64,000 bases of DNA, from NCBI GenBank assembly GCA_019637395.1, contig JAHBVR010000012.1:124001-188000 (forward strand), read 5' to 3'. Position numbers and translations under genes: made by a program. The notes under the pieces were generated by a model. That model saw only the letters and a list, made by a program, of their open reading frames with translations, was not told the origin of the DNA and searched no databases. This stretch comes from Vulcanimicrobiota bacterium. GTDB taxonomy: Bacteria; Vulcanimicrobiota; Xenobia; Xenobiales; JADMJV01. Positions 27,130 to 36,805 of the stretch are shown here, in pieces; the stretch's first letter is position 1, and the number at the start of each line of letters is the position of its first letter.

Positions 27130-27477
27130 ATGTGCGAAATGGAATCCGAGGCCTACCAGTTACTGAAACAAGCCTTTCGCGAGAAGCGGGCGGTGGGAGC
27201 CGGCTACGATCGGCATCCTCGTATCTTTGTCGTGCACGCCCTGGGTTGGAGTCGAGACCATCAGGAACGCTGCCATGCCTGGCAGTTCGACGGTACCTCC
27301 AGTCAAGGAACGGTGCCGGGCTGGCGCTGCTTCGACGTGCGCGGATTGGAATCGATTGTGCTGGGCGATCCCGTCGCTAGCTACCCGCAGGCCGTCCTCC
27401 CGCACAACGCCGGGCGCCCCCCCATCTGCCTGGCGCGCTTTGACCGGGAAGTCCCGGTCCGTGGCCGCAGAGTTTGA
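27130..27477 (+). CDS. Small WYL-like protein
   Basis: 115 aa. The pattern HALGWSRD...AWQFDGTSSQGTVPGWRCFDVRGLESI resembles small stand-alone WYL-fold-like proteins, in which a GW..G..W and R-C-F core repeats. No DNA-binding helix-turn-helix is present. It is divergent from ispG and lies 54 nt before hppD. Ligand sensing is possible but unproven. Confidence 0.5.
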   Translation: MCEMESEAYQLLKQAFREKRAVGAGYDRHPRIFVVHALGWSRDHQERCHAWQFDGTSSQGTVPGWRCFDVRGLESIVLGDPVASYPQAVLPHNAGRPPICLARFDREVPVRGRRV

Positions 27478-27531
27478 ATCGGCTCACCATGCGGTATCCA
27501 GACCAAGAGATCTTTTTTCAAGGAGTGCGGC

Positions 27532-28635
27532 GTGGAAACGATTACTCAGGGCAGCAAGGTCGAGAAGGACAGCCTTCCTCTCAAGCGCATCGACCACATG
27601 GAGTTGTGGGTGGGCAACGCCAAGCAAGCCGCCTACTTCTACAGGAACGCTCTGGGAATGGACCTGGTGGCCTACAGTGGTCCCGAAACCGGCGTGCGCG
27701 AGCGCGCCTCCTACGTGCTCCAACGCGACAAGGTACGGCTGGTGCTGTCCACCCCCATCCGTAGCGAGCACCCCATGGCCGATCACATCCACCGCCACGG
27801 CGACGGCGTCCACGCCATCGCCCTGGAAGTGGATGACGCCCGCCACTCTTTCAAAGTAACCACCGAGCGGGGCGCTCAACCGGTGCAGGCTCCGGCCGAA
27901 GTGGAGGGCGTGGTCACCGCCTCCATAGCCATGTATGGCGACACCGTGCTCACCTTCGTGGAGCGCGGCGACTACGCCGGCCCCTTCCTGCCCGGCTATG
28001 AAGCGCGCGATGTGAAGGGCCCGGACTTCGGCATCGCGGCCATCGACCACATCGTAGGCAACGTCGAATTGGGTAAGATGAACCACTGGGTGGACTTCTT
28101 CGCCCGGGTGATGGGCTTTTCGCAGCTCATTCACTTCGACGACGCCGACATCTCCACCGAGTATTCCGCCCTGATGTCCAAGGTGATGCAGGACGGAACC
28201 GGTAAAATCAAGTTCCCCATCAACGAACCGGCCGATGGCCGCCGTAAATCCCAGATCGAAGAGTATCTGGAGTTCTACAACGGCCCCGGCGTGCAACATA
28301 TCGCTCTGCTCACCGGCGATATTATCAAGACGGTCACAGCTATGCGCGACGCCGGCATGGAGTTTCTCAAAGTGCCGGGCGCATACTACGACGAGGCTCA
28401 AAAGCGAGTAGGCGAGGTCAAAGAGGATTTTAACGCCATTCGCCAGCTGGGCATCCTGGTCGATCGCGACGACGAGGGCTACCTGCTTCAGATCTTCACC
28501 AAACCGGTCGAAGATCGTCCTACCGTGTTTTACGAGGTCATTCAACGGCGGGGCAGCCGAGGTTTCGGCAAGGGCAACTTCAAAGCTCTTTTCGAAGCCA
28601 TTGAGCGCGAGCAAGCGAAAAGAGGGAATTTGTGA
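27532..28635 (+). CDS. hppD: 4-hydroxyphenylpyruvate dioxygenase
   Basis: 367 aa, GTG start behind AAGGAG. Two vicinal-oxygen-chelate halves. Iron ligands are H in AIDHIVGNV, H in VQHIALLTGD and E in TVFYEVIQRRGS; the C-terminal GFGKGNFKALFEAIE is the family's closing helix. It converts 4-hydroxyphenylpyruvate to homogentisate with O2 in tyrosine degradation or tocopherol/plastoquinone-type synthesis. It indicates an aerobic lifestyle. Confidence 0.96.
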   Translation: METITQGSKVEKDSLPLKRIDHMELWVGNAKQAAYFYRNALGMDLVAYSGPETGVRERASYVLQRDKVRLVLSTPIRSEHPMADHIHRHGDGVHAIALEVDDARHSFKVTTERGAQPVQAPAEVEGVVTASIAMYGDTVLTFVERGDYAGPFLPGYEARDVKGPDFGIAAIDHIVGNVELGKMNHWVDFFARVMGFSQLIHFDDADISTEYSALMSKVMQDGTGKIKFPINEPADGRRKSQIEEYLEFYNGPGVQHIALLTGDIIKTVTAMRDAGMEFLKVPGAYYDEAQKRVGEVKEDFNAIRQLGILVDRDDEGYLLQIFTKPVEDRPTVFYEVIQRRGSRGFGKGNFKALFEAIEREQAKRGNL

Positions 28636-28748
28636 TGACAACGCTATTGCAACTCGACCAGAATAGGCTGGAAAACGAGCAGGAGACCCAGTCAGGGAAC
28701 CGAACGCGGCACCCCATCTCGAGGTCCCGAGGCAAGGAGCGCAATGGA

Positions 28749-29729
28749 ATGTTGATGCTAGGGGAACAGTCGCAACCGACGTTAGTGGGGGAAAACCTGG
28801 TCCTGTTCGCGGGAAACTCCAATCCGCGGCTCTCGCAAGCCATCGCGGACTACCTGGAGATCCCCCTCGGGGCTGCCCTGGTAGGCAATTTTACAAATGG
28901 CGAAACGCGCGTCCAAATCGATGAAAACGTGCGTGGAGCGGAAGTCTTCGTGGTCCAGCCCACCTGCGGCAACGTCAACGAGACCTTGATGGAGCTATTG
29001 ATTATGATCGACGCGCTGCATCGCTCCTCCGCCAAGACCATCACCGCCGTCATCCCCTACTACGGCTACGCCCGTCAGGAAAAGAAGACGGCCGGCCGCG
29101 AACCCATCACCGCCAAGCTGGTGGCCAACCTGATCACCGTGGCCGGCGCCGACCGGGTCATCACCGTCGACCTGCACGCGGCCGCCATTCAAGGTTTTTT
29201 TGATATTCCGGTGGATAACCTGATGTCGCTGCCCATTCTGGTGGAATATTTTCAGCGCAAGGGGTTTGACTCCAGCAATCTGGTGGTCGCTTCGCCCGAC
29301 GCCGGAGGGGTGAACCGCGCCCGACTTTTCGCCGAGCGCCTCAACGCCGGCCTGGCCATCATCTTCAAAAGGCGCCCGGAGCCCGACAAGGCCGAGGTCA
29401 TCGACGTGGTCGGCGATGTCGAGGGTAAGACGGTGATCGTGGTGGATGACATCATCTCCACCGGCCGCACTCTCATCAAGGGTGTGGAGACCATGCTGGC
29501 CCGCGGCGCTACCAAGTGCTACGCGGCCGCTACCCACGCCATCATGGCCAGTGAGGCCATCGACATGATCAACGCCTCTCCGCTCGAGGAAGTGGTGGTC
29601 ACGGACACGATTCCGCTGCCCTCCTCCACCCAGCGCGGTAAGATTACCACTCTTTCGGTGGCCTCGCTGCTGGGCGAGGCCATCCGCCGCAACTACTTCC
29701 ATCTGTCGGTGTCCAAGCTCTTCGCTTGA
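28749..29729 (+). CDS. prs: Ribose-phosphate pyrophosphokinase (PRPP synthetase)
   Basis: 326 aa from the ATG at 28749, with AAGGAG 9 nt upstream, giving the normal family length. An upstream start at 28632 would add 39 untypical residues. The ATP-binding region is YGYARQEKK, the Mg/PRPP motif VVVDDIISTGRT, and VVASPDAGGVNRA is present. It makes PRPP from ribose-5-phosphate for nucleotide, His and Trp synthesis. The 113 nt before it show nothing else. Confidence 0.95.
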   Translation: MLMLGEQSQPTLVGENLVLFAGNSNPRLSQAIADYLEIPLGAALVGNFTNGETRVQIDENVRGAEVFVVQPTCGNVNETLMELLIMIDALHRSSAKTITAVIPYYGYARQEKKTAGREPITAKLVANLITVAGADRVITVDLHAAAIQGFFDIPVDNLMSLPILVEYFQRKGFDSSNLVVASPDAGGVNRARLFAERLNAGLAIIFKRRPEPDKAEVIDVVGDVEGKTVIVVDDIISTGRTLIKGVETMLARGATKCYAAATHAIMASEAIDMINASPLEEVVVTDTIPLPSSTQRGKITTLSVASLLGEAIRRNYFHLSVSKLFA

Positions 29730-30067
29730 GCGCCTTGCTCTACTGGTTTGGCGGTGGAGCAGTCACCCTGGCGGTGGGAGGCCTGTTCTATCTACTGGGC
29801 GGTCGCCGACCGGCCTTGCGCGTCTCTCGCGGGCTGGCCGCCATCGCTACCGGACTGCCGCTGGTCATGTTTGCCTGCGCTTTCTTGGCCGGCGATGCCG
29901 ACGAGGACGGGCGTAGCGCCGGCATGCTGGCGCTGGCTTCCCTGACCATGCTGCTGGCCAGCCTGAGCTGCTGGGTACCCGTCTGGATTTTTCGTGATCC
30001 AGTGGCCGGGTCTGCCCCGTCGGATCCGGGGCTGAATCGAGAGGGTCCGCCCGGAGCGAACTCGTAG
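29726..30067 (+). CDS. Small membrane protein
   Basis: 113 aa, TTG start overlapping the prs stop (TTGA). Three hydrophobic segments (about 6-26, 37-56, 67-90) and a polar tail. No family recognised. The compact gene order suggests co-transcription with prs and pgi. Confidence 0.6.
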   Translation: MSALLYWFGGGAVTLAVGGLFYLLGGRRPALRVSRGLAAIATGLPLVMFACAFLAGDADEDGRSAGMLALASLTMLLASLSCWVPVWIFRDPVAGSAPSDPGLNREGPPGANS

Positions 30068-30099
30068 CTACCCTGACCATCATCTCTGAGGAGGCTCGC

Positions 30100-31677
30100 T
30101 TGTCCAACTGGCAGCAGTTCACCCGGTTTTTTCTACACTCCCCGAAGCTGGGGATCAGCCTGGACTTATCGCGCATGGGTCTGGACGACGCCTTCCTCGA
30201 CAAGCTGCAACCGACCGCCGAGAAGGCCTGGACGGCCATCAACGAGCTGGAGCGGGGAGCCATCGCCAATCCCGATGAGAACCGGATGGTGGGGCACTAC
30301 TGGTTGCGCGACGCGGCCCTCGCCCCCACCCCGGAAATCCGTGCCGAGATCGAAAAGATGCTGCACGACGTGGTCCATTTCGCCAACCAGGTGCACAGCG
30401 GCGCGGTCAAGCCCCCCGGCAAGCCTCGCTTCACACGTGTACTCTCGATCGGTATCGGAGGTTCCGCCCTGGGCCCGCAATTCGTAGCCGAAGCACTGGG
30501 CCAAAAGGACGACAAACTGAAGCCGGTTTTTCTCGACAACACCGACCCGGACGGATTTGACCGGGTCCTCTCGAGCGACCTCTCCGAGACCCTGACCGTG
30601 GTGATTTCCAAATCGGGTTCCACCCCGGAGACCCTCAACGGCATGCTGGAGACAGCCCACGCCTATAAAAAACAAGGACTGGACTTCGCCCGGCAGGCGG
30701 TGGCCATCACCGGTGACGGCAGCGTGCTCTTCAAGCAGGCCAGTAGCGAAGGCTGGCTGAGCATCTTCCCCATGTGGGACTGGGTGGGCGGGCGCACCTC
30801 GGTGATGTCGGCCGTCGGTCTGGTGGGCATGGCCCTGCAGGGGTTGGACGTGCAGAACTTCCTGCTGGGCGCCAAAGAGATGGATGGCTGGACCCGGGCC
30901 CAAAACTGGCAGGACAACCCGGCCATGGCGCTGGCCCTGGCCTGGTACAAGGTGGGCGACGGCCAGGGCCACAAAGACATGGTGGTTCTCCCCTACAAAG
31001 ACCGTCTCGCCCTTTTCTCCCGCTATTTACAGCAACTGGTGATGGAGTCGCTGGGCAAAGAGAAAGACCTGCAGGGCAAAGTAGTGCACCAGGGCATCGC
31101 CGTCTACGGCAACAAGGGCAGCACCGACCAGCACGCCTACGTACAGCAACTGCGCGACGGCCTCAACAACTTCTTCGCCACTTTCATCGTGGTCCTGAAA
31201 GACCGGGACGGAGAAGCTTTCGAGGTGGAAACCGGCGTAACCGCCGGGGATTTTTTAAACGGTTTCTGGCAAGGCACGCGCCAGGCGCTGAGCGAGAACG
31301 GGCGGGCCAACGCCTGTATCACTCTGCCCGAAGTCAACGCCTATCAGGTGGGTGCCCTGATCGCGCTCTATGAGCGCACCGTCAGCCTGTATGCGCAGTT
31401 GGTGGGGATCAACGCTTATGACCAGCCCGGCGTGGAAGCCGGTAAGAAGGCCGCCAAATCGGTACTGGAGCTGCAGAGTAAGCTGCTGGCCGCTCTGCAA
31501 ACCGAGCCGGAGCGCTGGTTTAACGCCGAGAGCCTGGCCGAAAAGCTGGGATCGGATCCGGAAGCGGTGTTCCTGATGATGCGCCACCTGGCGGCCAATC
31601 GCACCTCCCTGCAGTTTCGGGGAGAAGGCCTGGGATTGGAGCTCAACGGCCAGCCCCGCGTGTTTGTGGCCCGCTAG
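30100..31677 (+). CDS. pgi: Glucose-6-phosphate isomerase
   Basis: 525 aa, TTG start 8 nt after GAGGAGG. It has the SIS sugar-isomerase motifs: [23 protein letters not shown], and the catalytic region [18 protein letters not shown]. It interconverts glucose-6-phosphate and fructose-6-phosphate in glycolysis/gluconeogenesis. Its TAG shares a base with the GTG of the next gene. Confidence 0.95.
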   Translation: MSNWQQFTRFFLHSPKLGISLDLSRMGLDDAFLDKLQPTAEKAWTAINELERGAIANPDENRMVGHYWLRDAALAPTPEIRAEIEKMLHDVVHFANQVHSGAVKPPGKPRFTRVLSIGIGGSALGPQFVAEALGQKDDKLKPVFLDNTDPDGFDRVLSSDLSETLTVVISKSGSTPETLNGMLETAHAYKKQGLDFARQAVAITGDGSVLFKQASSEGWLSIFPMWDWVGGRTSVMSAVGLVGMALQGLDVQNFLLGAKEMDGWTRAQNWQDNPAMALALAWYKVGDGQGHKDMVVLPYKDRLALFSRYLQQLVMESLGKEKDLQGKVVHQGIAVYGNKGSTDQHAYVQQLRDGLNNFFATFIVVLKDRDGEAFEVETGVTAGDFLNGFWQGTRQALSENGRANACITLPEVNAYQVGALIALYERTVSLYAQLVGINAYDQPGVEAGKKAAKSVLELQSKLLAALQTEPERWFNAESLAEKLGSDPEAVFLMMRHLAANRTSLQFRGEGLGLELNGQPRVFVAR

Positions 31678-32159
31678 TGGAATTCGCCATCGTTTCCGAT
31701 ACCCACTGGCGGGAGGGTGGTCCGGAACTGGACCGGCTGGTGCATCGCCTGTGCGGCGCCGAATACATTCTGCATGCCGGTGACACCGTCGCCCCGGCCA
31801 TCATCGAGGCTCTGGAAACTGTGGCCCCCGTGTTGGCCGTGATCGGCAACTGCTGCAACGCCGGACTGCGCGCCCGCTTTCCCAGCATGCGCGTCGATGA
31901 CCTGGACGGCCTCAAAGTGGGCATGACCCACGGCCACCTTATCGACCTGCGCGACGGCCGCAGCGTGCTCGACCAGTTCATCCCCGAAGTCAAGCTGGTC
32001 ATCCACGGCCACACTCATCTGCCCAGGTGCGAAGAACACGGCGGGCGCTGGGTCTTCAACCCCGGCAGCGTCTCCGAACCCCGCCACGGCACACCTCCCA
32101 CTTACGGCTGGGGCAGCTGGAAAGACGGAGAGCTCCTGCTCCAGCACAAGCTGTTCTGA
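31677..32159 (+). CDS. YfcE/MJ0936-type metallophosphoesterase
   Basis: 160 aa. All calcineurin-like metal motifs are present: VSDTHW, HAGDT, GNCC-N, THGHL and HGHTHLP, followed by NPGSVSEPR. Small YfcE-type enzymes hydrolyse phosphodiesters such as bis-pNPP; the physiological substrate is unknown. The GTG start overlaps the pgi stop by 1 nt. Confidence 0.92.
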   Translation: MEFAIVSDTHWREGGPELDRLVHRLCGAEYILHAGDTVAPAIIEALETVAPVLAVIGNCCNAGLRARFPSMRVDDLDGLKVGMTHGHLIDLRDGRSVLDQFIPEVKLVIHGHTHLPRCEEHGGRWVFNPGSVSEPRHGTPPTYGWGSWKDGELLLQHKLF

Positions 32160-32179
32160 GGCGCGGCCGGGTTCGCGCC
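32160..32179. terminator. Hairpin between convergent genes
   Basis: A 6-bp GC stem, GGCGCG/CGCGCC with an 8-nt loop, fills the 19-nt gap between the phosphoesterase stop and the metallopeptidase stop. There is no T-run, so it is only a weak candidate for a bidirectional terminator. Confidence 0.3.
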
Positions 32180-34722
32180 TAGTCAACCTTGAGGGCGCGG
32201 GTCAGGGTCTGGCTGCACTGGGTCAGGTGGGCCCGCGCCTCCCGACTCAGCTTGCTCTTGTCGGTCTCGTCGATTTGCTTCTTCAGTTCGGCCGCCTGAT
32301 AGCGCATCAAACTCACGGCGTCACCGGGGGCTTTGCTATCCGGGGAGAGGAAGGGCAGCATCGACTTGATGTATTCCTTCTGCAAATCGCGGCGCATCTG
32401 GGGGATCTCCGTCTTGGCCGGCAACTCCGACCAGATGGCCGTCTGCAGTCCCTCATACAACTCGGCCAGAGTGAACACCGGCGTGGCCGGATCCATCTTC
32501 TCGGGCGAGTCGATCAGACGCTGCGCTATGTCTGGGGCTAACAGCCCGTTAAGCACATTGGCCTGGGTGCGCACCACCGCCGAACCCACGTGGATGTTCT
32601 GGTCGCCCCAGGTGTCAAAGCGATCCTTGGCCAGGCGGGCCACGAACTCGGGCTTGAACTTGAAGCTGTCGGGTGCGAAGAAAGTGGTCAGAATCGACTC
32701 CAAAGCGGCGCGCTGCTTATCGGCTGGAACCGGCTCGTAGGTGGCCTTGTCGGTGCCGGCGTGGTCGCGGTGAATGCTGACTCCGCCGATATAGCGCGTC
32801 ATCACTCGGCCGGCCCCGGCCAGCTTATTCAAGCCGGAGCTAAAGGCGCCGGTCAGTTCCTGGTAGGGCGTGCCCTCCGGTAGCACGCGCTCCTGGGCAC
32901 GCTTCCACAACTCGCGACCCAGCGTCACCTGCTTATTGGCGAAGGCCAGCGGGTCGCTACCCAGATCGAAGCGATTGACCAGCGGATCCATACCATCGGC
33001 GGCTTCATCCGACTCATAGGCCAGCCGGGGGTTCCTGGTGGTCTGAGCGGCGATGTCGCTGAGCAGATCTTTCTCGCGGGCCGGATCCATCGGTTCATAA
33101 GCGTACTTGATGGCCAGGTAGTCATATTCTCCCAAGGAAGACTGCACATACTCACCCTGCTTCTCACCAGGAGCGGCCAGGTTGAAGGGATGATAGTCCA
33201 TCACCGAAGTGCCGATGCCGTTTTCGGCCGTGAAAGCGGCGTCCTGCAATTGCTCGTTGGTATGGGCCAGCGAGCCCTTGAAGTTGTGGCGCAGGCCCAG
33301 CGTGTGCCCGACTTCGTGCATCACCACGTCTTTGATATAGGCCTGAGCCAGCTTCTGACCGGCCGCGTTGTCACCGCGCGCTTCCAACAGTGCCCGGGCA
33401 AACTGCGACTCGGTCCCGGCATGGTGCAGGTAGGCGCAGTGGTGATCGTGGAGGTGACCGCTATCGGCGGGCGGGTTTTCCACCAGGAACTTCTGAGCGG
33501 AACGTCCGAAGACGTCGGCCATACGAATATCAGCGTCAAGAATTTCACCGGTGCGGGGATCGACCTGCGAAGGCCCTACCGCCGCGCCCACGTCAGCGGC
33601 CGTGTACCAGCGGATGGAAGCGTGGCGAGCGTCCATGGTATCGAATTTGTCGGCGTCGGTTTGCTGGTGCACTTCAATGGCATTGGAAAAACCGATCTTT
33701 TCGAAGGCTTTATTCCACTCGAGCACGCCTTCTTTTACCGATTGACGGTATTTCTCGGGAACATCCTTGGCGATCCAGTAAGTGATGGGTTTCTTGGGCG
33801 CGGACAAGGCCGCCTCGGGATCGGCCTTTTCCAGGCGCCAGCGATTGACGTAGCGGACTTTTCCGTCGCTATCGTCGCCGGTATAATCCTTGCGGGTGGT
33901 CACGAAGTGCCCGATGCGATCATCGGCCAGGCGCGGGGTCATGGGCTCGTCGGGTAATTTCGCGAAATTGTAGCGGAATTCCGTCAGCAGGCTGCGCGCA
34001 TCCGGCGTGGTCGAGGGCAGGCTGCCGGTTTTGGGAGGAATGGCGGGAGCCTGGAAATGGGCCTGCACGCCGAAGCTGGTCTGCTCCTCGGTGTTGTCCA
34101 TTTCGGTGAAATGCGTATTTTTGACGTCCAGAGCGAAGGGCGTCTCGTAGGTGCGCTGCAGGCGCATTTGATAGGCGGGAATGTCGGTGAAGAGCAAGGC
34201 ATTGGCTTCGACCACGATCTCGCCGTTGGGGCGCTTGCCGGGAACCTGGGGGGCGCTGGCGATCAGGCTGTCGGAGAAGTCCTCGGCCACGAATTGGGCC
34301 TGCGGACTGCCGGTTTCAGCGAAATAGCTGGTGTTCCTGGCCACCAACTGGACCTGGTTGCCGGCCACGCGGAACTCGGCCAGTTGCGAATCGCCCAACT
34401 CAGAACCGACCAGGTGCTTCTCGCCGAGACTCTTGGAGACGTTGGCGCTGAAGAAGAACGGCTTCTTGAGTTGCTCCGGGGTGATCGAAAGCCAGACTTT
34501 TTCACCTTTCTTGAGGATCTTGAAGAAACCAGGAATCTGTTCCGCGTCCTGGGTGGGGTCGGCGGGCTGAGCGGCGGCCGCCGCTTTGGCTTCAGGAGCG
34601 GGGGGCGCGCTGGCTGTAAAGGCGTCTTTTCCGTGACTGGCCGCCTCGGGGGCGGGCTTCTCTTCAAGGGGCGCAAAAGCGCGGGGCTTGACAACACCGG
34701 AAGAAATGGACGAAACGGCCAC
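32179..34722 (-). CDS. Large zinc-dependent metallopeptidase (DUF5117/DUF4953 type)
   Basis: 847 aa. The metzincin-like motif H469-E-V-G-H-T-L-G-L-R-H-N is followed by the family's FKGS. The long N-terminal beta domain and the C-terminal helical domain match DUF5117/DUF4953 proteins. These are normally exported with a signal peptide. Here the N-terminus is instead a polar Ala/Pro/Ser-rich stretch (MAVSSISSGVVKPRAFAPLE) of about 65 residues. Another non-Sec route or a cytosolic role must be considered. Confidence 0.85.
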   Translation of the reverse strand: MAVSSISSGVVKPRAFAPLEEKPAPEAASHGKDAFTASAPPAPEAKAAAAAQPADPTQDAEQIPGFFKILKKGEKVWLSITPEQLKKPFFFSANVSKSLGEKHLVGSELGDSQLAEFRVAGNQVQLVARNTSYFAETGSPQAQFVAEDFSDSLIASAPQVPGKRPNGEIVVEANALLFTDIPAYQMRLQRTYETPFALDVKNTHFTEMDNTEEQTSFGVQAHFQAPAIPPKTGSLPSTTPDARSLLTEFRYNFAKLPDEPMTPRLADDRIGHFVTTRKDYTGDDSDGKVRYVNRWRLEKADPEAALSAPKKPITYWIAKDVPEKYRQSVKEGVLEWNKAFEKIGFSNAIEVHQQTDADKFDTMDARHASIRWYTAADVGAAVGPSQVDPRTGEILDADIRMADVFGRSAQKFLVENPPADSGHLHDHHCAYLHHAGTESQFARALLEARGDNAAGQKLAQAYIKDVVMHEVGHTLGLRHNFKGSLAHTNEQLQDAAFTAENGIGTSVMDYHPFNLAAPGEKQGEYVQSSLGEYDYLAIKYAYEPMDPAREKDLLSDIAAQTTRNPRLAYESDEAADGMDPLVNRFDLGSDPLAFANKQVTLGRELWKRAQERVLPEGTPYQELTGAFSSGLNKLAGAGRVMTRYIGGVSIHRDHAGTDKATYEPVPADKQRAALESILTTFFAPDSFKFKPEFVARLAKDRFDTWGDQNIHVGSAVVRTQANVLNGLLAPDIAQRLIDSPEKMDPATPVFTLAELYEGLQTAIWSELPAKTEIPQMRRDLQKEYIKSMLPFLSPDSKAPGDAVSLMRYQAAELKKQIDETDKSKLSREARAHLTQCSQTLTRALKVD

Positions 34723-34869
34723 GGACAGATCCTCTGAATCGCTTATTTTCCCGGGAGTATGCTCCTCTGGGCCACCCTCAGGTTAGGAGAAAATACTGAA
34801 AAAACTATGAAAAGGCCATTGTGGGAAAAATTCCCAGACAGGTGGCCCGACGCCGACTAACCTGACAGT

Positions 34870-36759
34870 ATGACTGCAACAACTGTCAGTCCTCGTAAAA
34901 TTCCCCTGGGACCGGGCAGTCTGCTCGGATTCCGCGACGGCTTCCCGGCTCCCGCCCAACTCACCGGAGAGCACGCGCGCGTCCGCCTGAGCGGTCCCCT
35001 GGTGGCCGTGGAAGTGCGCCAGACCTTCCACAATCCCTATCCGCAGGCGCTGGAATTCTGCTATCTCTTTCCTTGGAGCGAAACGGCCAGTTTGTCGCGT
35101 TTCCGCGCTCAGATCGAGGAGCGGATACTGGAGACGCAACCGGCCGAGGACCTGCCGGAGAGCCATCGCTCGGCCGCTCTGACCCGCTTCTTCGAGGGGG
35201 AAACGGCACCGGTCTTCTCCGTGAGCGTGGGCTTGCTGGAACCCGGCCAAACCCTTAGCCTGGAGCTATTTTACGCGGAACTGACCGAGGCTTTTTGCTT
35301 CCCGCTGGCGGGCTGCGCGCAAGCTCATGTACAACTCTGGCTGGAGGCGCCGATCCCCCGCTTTGCCTGTAACCTGCCGGCCCGATCGCAACAACTGGCC
35401 AACGGGGACCTGCTGCTGGAGCTGACCGGCGGGCCTTTTCTGGAAGACCTGCGCGTGGACCTGGAGAGCCCGGACCAGCCCCTGTTGCGCCAGTCCGCGC
35501 AGCACTTCATGCTGCAGATACCCTCCAGCAGGCAACCAGGCGACCTGGTCGTGCTGGTGGATATGTCGGAAAATGGGCATTTTACGGAGGCGCAACGCGT
35601 GGCGCGCCACTGGCTGGAACAGCTTGGTGAGAAGGAACAGTTCGCGCTGGTGAGCTTCCACCACCAGATCGAAGGCTTTGAAATGGGGGGTTTTCACCCT
35701 CGGGCCAAAATCGAGTCGGCTCTTGGTTGGCTGGCCCGGCGCCGTCCCGGCGGTCGCGCCGATCTGGCGGTGCTGCTCGAGCGAGTGCTCAGCCTGCCTC
35801 GCCATCGTCCTCTGGAGGTGGTGCTGATCGCGGGCGGCCCGGTGGGCAACGAACCCGAACTCTACGCCCAGGTCTGTTCAACTCCCAATCCGCCGCCCTT
35901 TCACACGGTGGCACTGGGCCCGGCCAACGCCGCCTTTCTACGCCGCCTGCAGGCCTTCACCCAACCACCGCCGCGCTGGCAGGACCAGGGTTTGGAAGCG
36001 CAACCGGCCACCTTAACCAACTCGCGCCCGCAATTGGGGCGCAAGGCCGGTACCGGCGGCCTGCGCGTCGAAGGGCGGCCAGCCGCCAACTTCGGCTGTC
36101 ACAACCCGGCTCTACCTATGATCTGGGCCAGTCGAAAGGTAGCCGAGATGCTCGACGAACTCAAGCTCGTCCAGGGTCCGCGGGCTTCTCAACTACGCCA
36201 GGCTTCTCAAAGCCTGTGCCGTGAATATCGTTTGATGACGGAAATTTCTCCTCAAGCGGTGGCCGGTCAACGCCTGCCCTCGCTCTATCCGGGGCGCTGG
36301 CCACGGCCGGCTCCAGTGCCCCGCCCCAAGCTACGCGCTCTGCCGGCCATCGTTGCCGAACCCCCTAAAGTGCGGGCCGGACTGGTCCCGCCGCAAGGCT
36401 CGACTCCTTCTCCAGGGGGATTGAAAGCCAAGTTCACGCAAGCCATGAAGTACGAAGCCAAACGCAAGCCGGCCAAACCGGTACTCAAGAAATCGGAGCC
36501 AGTCGTAGAGGCTCGCCGGCTGCTGAAGTCGGAGCAGAGCCTGTGGAAAGAGCAACTGCGCGCTCTCTATCGCGGGCGGCGACCCGAACAATTGGCGGTC
36601 CTGCTGGTGCACCTGCGCCCTCTACGCGAGAAATCCACGGTGTTGACTGAGGTCTATCGCCTGGGCGTAGCCTGCTATCAGGGTTTACGCGCCGGTCATC
36701 CCAAAGCTGGCGAGCGGACCGCTCAATGGGTGGAAAAATTTGCTACGCTCTTTAAATAG
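34870..36759 (+). CDS. VIT and von Willebrand A domain protein
   Basis: 629 aa. A VIT domain (about 25-140: LSGPLVAVEVRQTFHNPYPQALEFCYLFPW) is followed by a VWA-like domain starting LVVLVDMSENG. The MIDAS DxSxS reads D-M-S-E-N, so metal binding is doubtful. The C-terminal 200 residues are Pro/Lys-rich with a final helical region. Inter-alpha-trypsin-like bacterial proteins of this kind are usually surface-associated, but no signal peptide is visible. It is divergent from the metallopeptidase. Confidence 0.75.
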   Translation: MTATTVSPRKIPLGPGSLLGFRDGFPAPAQLTGEHARVRLSGPLVAVEVRQTFHNPYPQALEFCYLFPWSETASLSRFRAQIEERILETQPAEDLPESHRSAALTRFFEGETAPVFSVSVGLLEPGQTLSLELFYAELTEAFCFPLAGCAQAHVQLWLEAPIPRFACNLPARSQQLANGDLLLELTGGPFLEDLRVDLESPDQPLLRQSAQHFMLQIPSSRQPGDLVVLVDMSENGHFTEAQRVARHWLEQLGEKEQFALVSFHHQIEGFEMGGFHPRAKIESALGWLARRRPGGRADLAVLLERVLSLPRHRPLEVVLIAGGPVGNEPELYAQVCSTPNPPPFHTVALGPANAAFLRRLQAFTQPPPRWQDQGLEAQPATLTNSRPQLGRKAGTGGLRVEGRPAANFGCHNPALPMIWASRKVAEMLDELKLVQGPRASQLRQASQSLCREYRLMTEISPQAVAGQRLPSLYPGRWPRPAPVPRPKLRALPAIVAEPPKVRAGLVPPQGSTPSPGGLKAKFTQAMKYEAKRKPAKPVLKKSEPVVEARRLLKSEQSLWKEQLRALYRGRRPEQLAVLLVHLRPLREKSTVLTEVYRLGVACYQGLRAGHPKAGERTAQWVEKFATLFK

Positions 36760-36805
36760 GGAAGTCCCTACAGGGTGAAGGGCGGGCCGTGGAAAAGGCA
36801 GGCGA

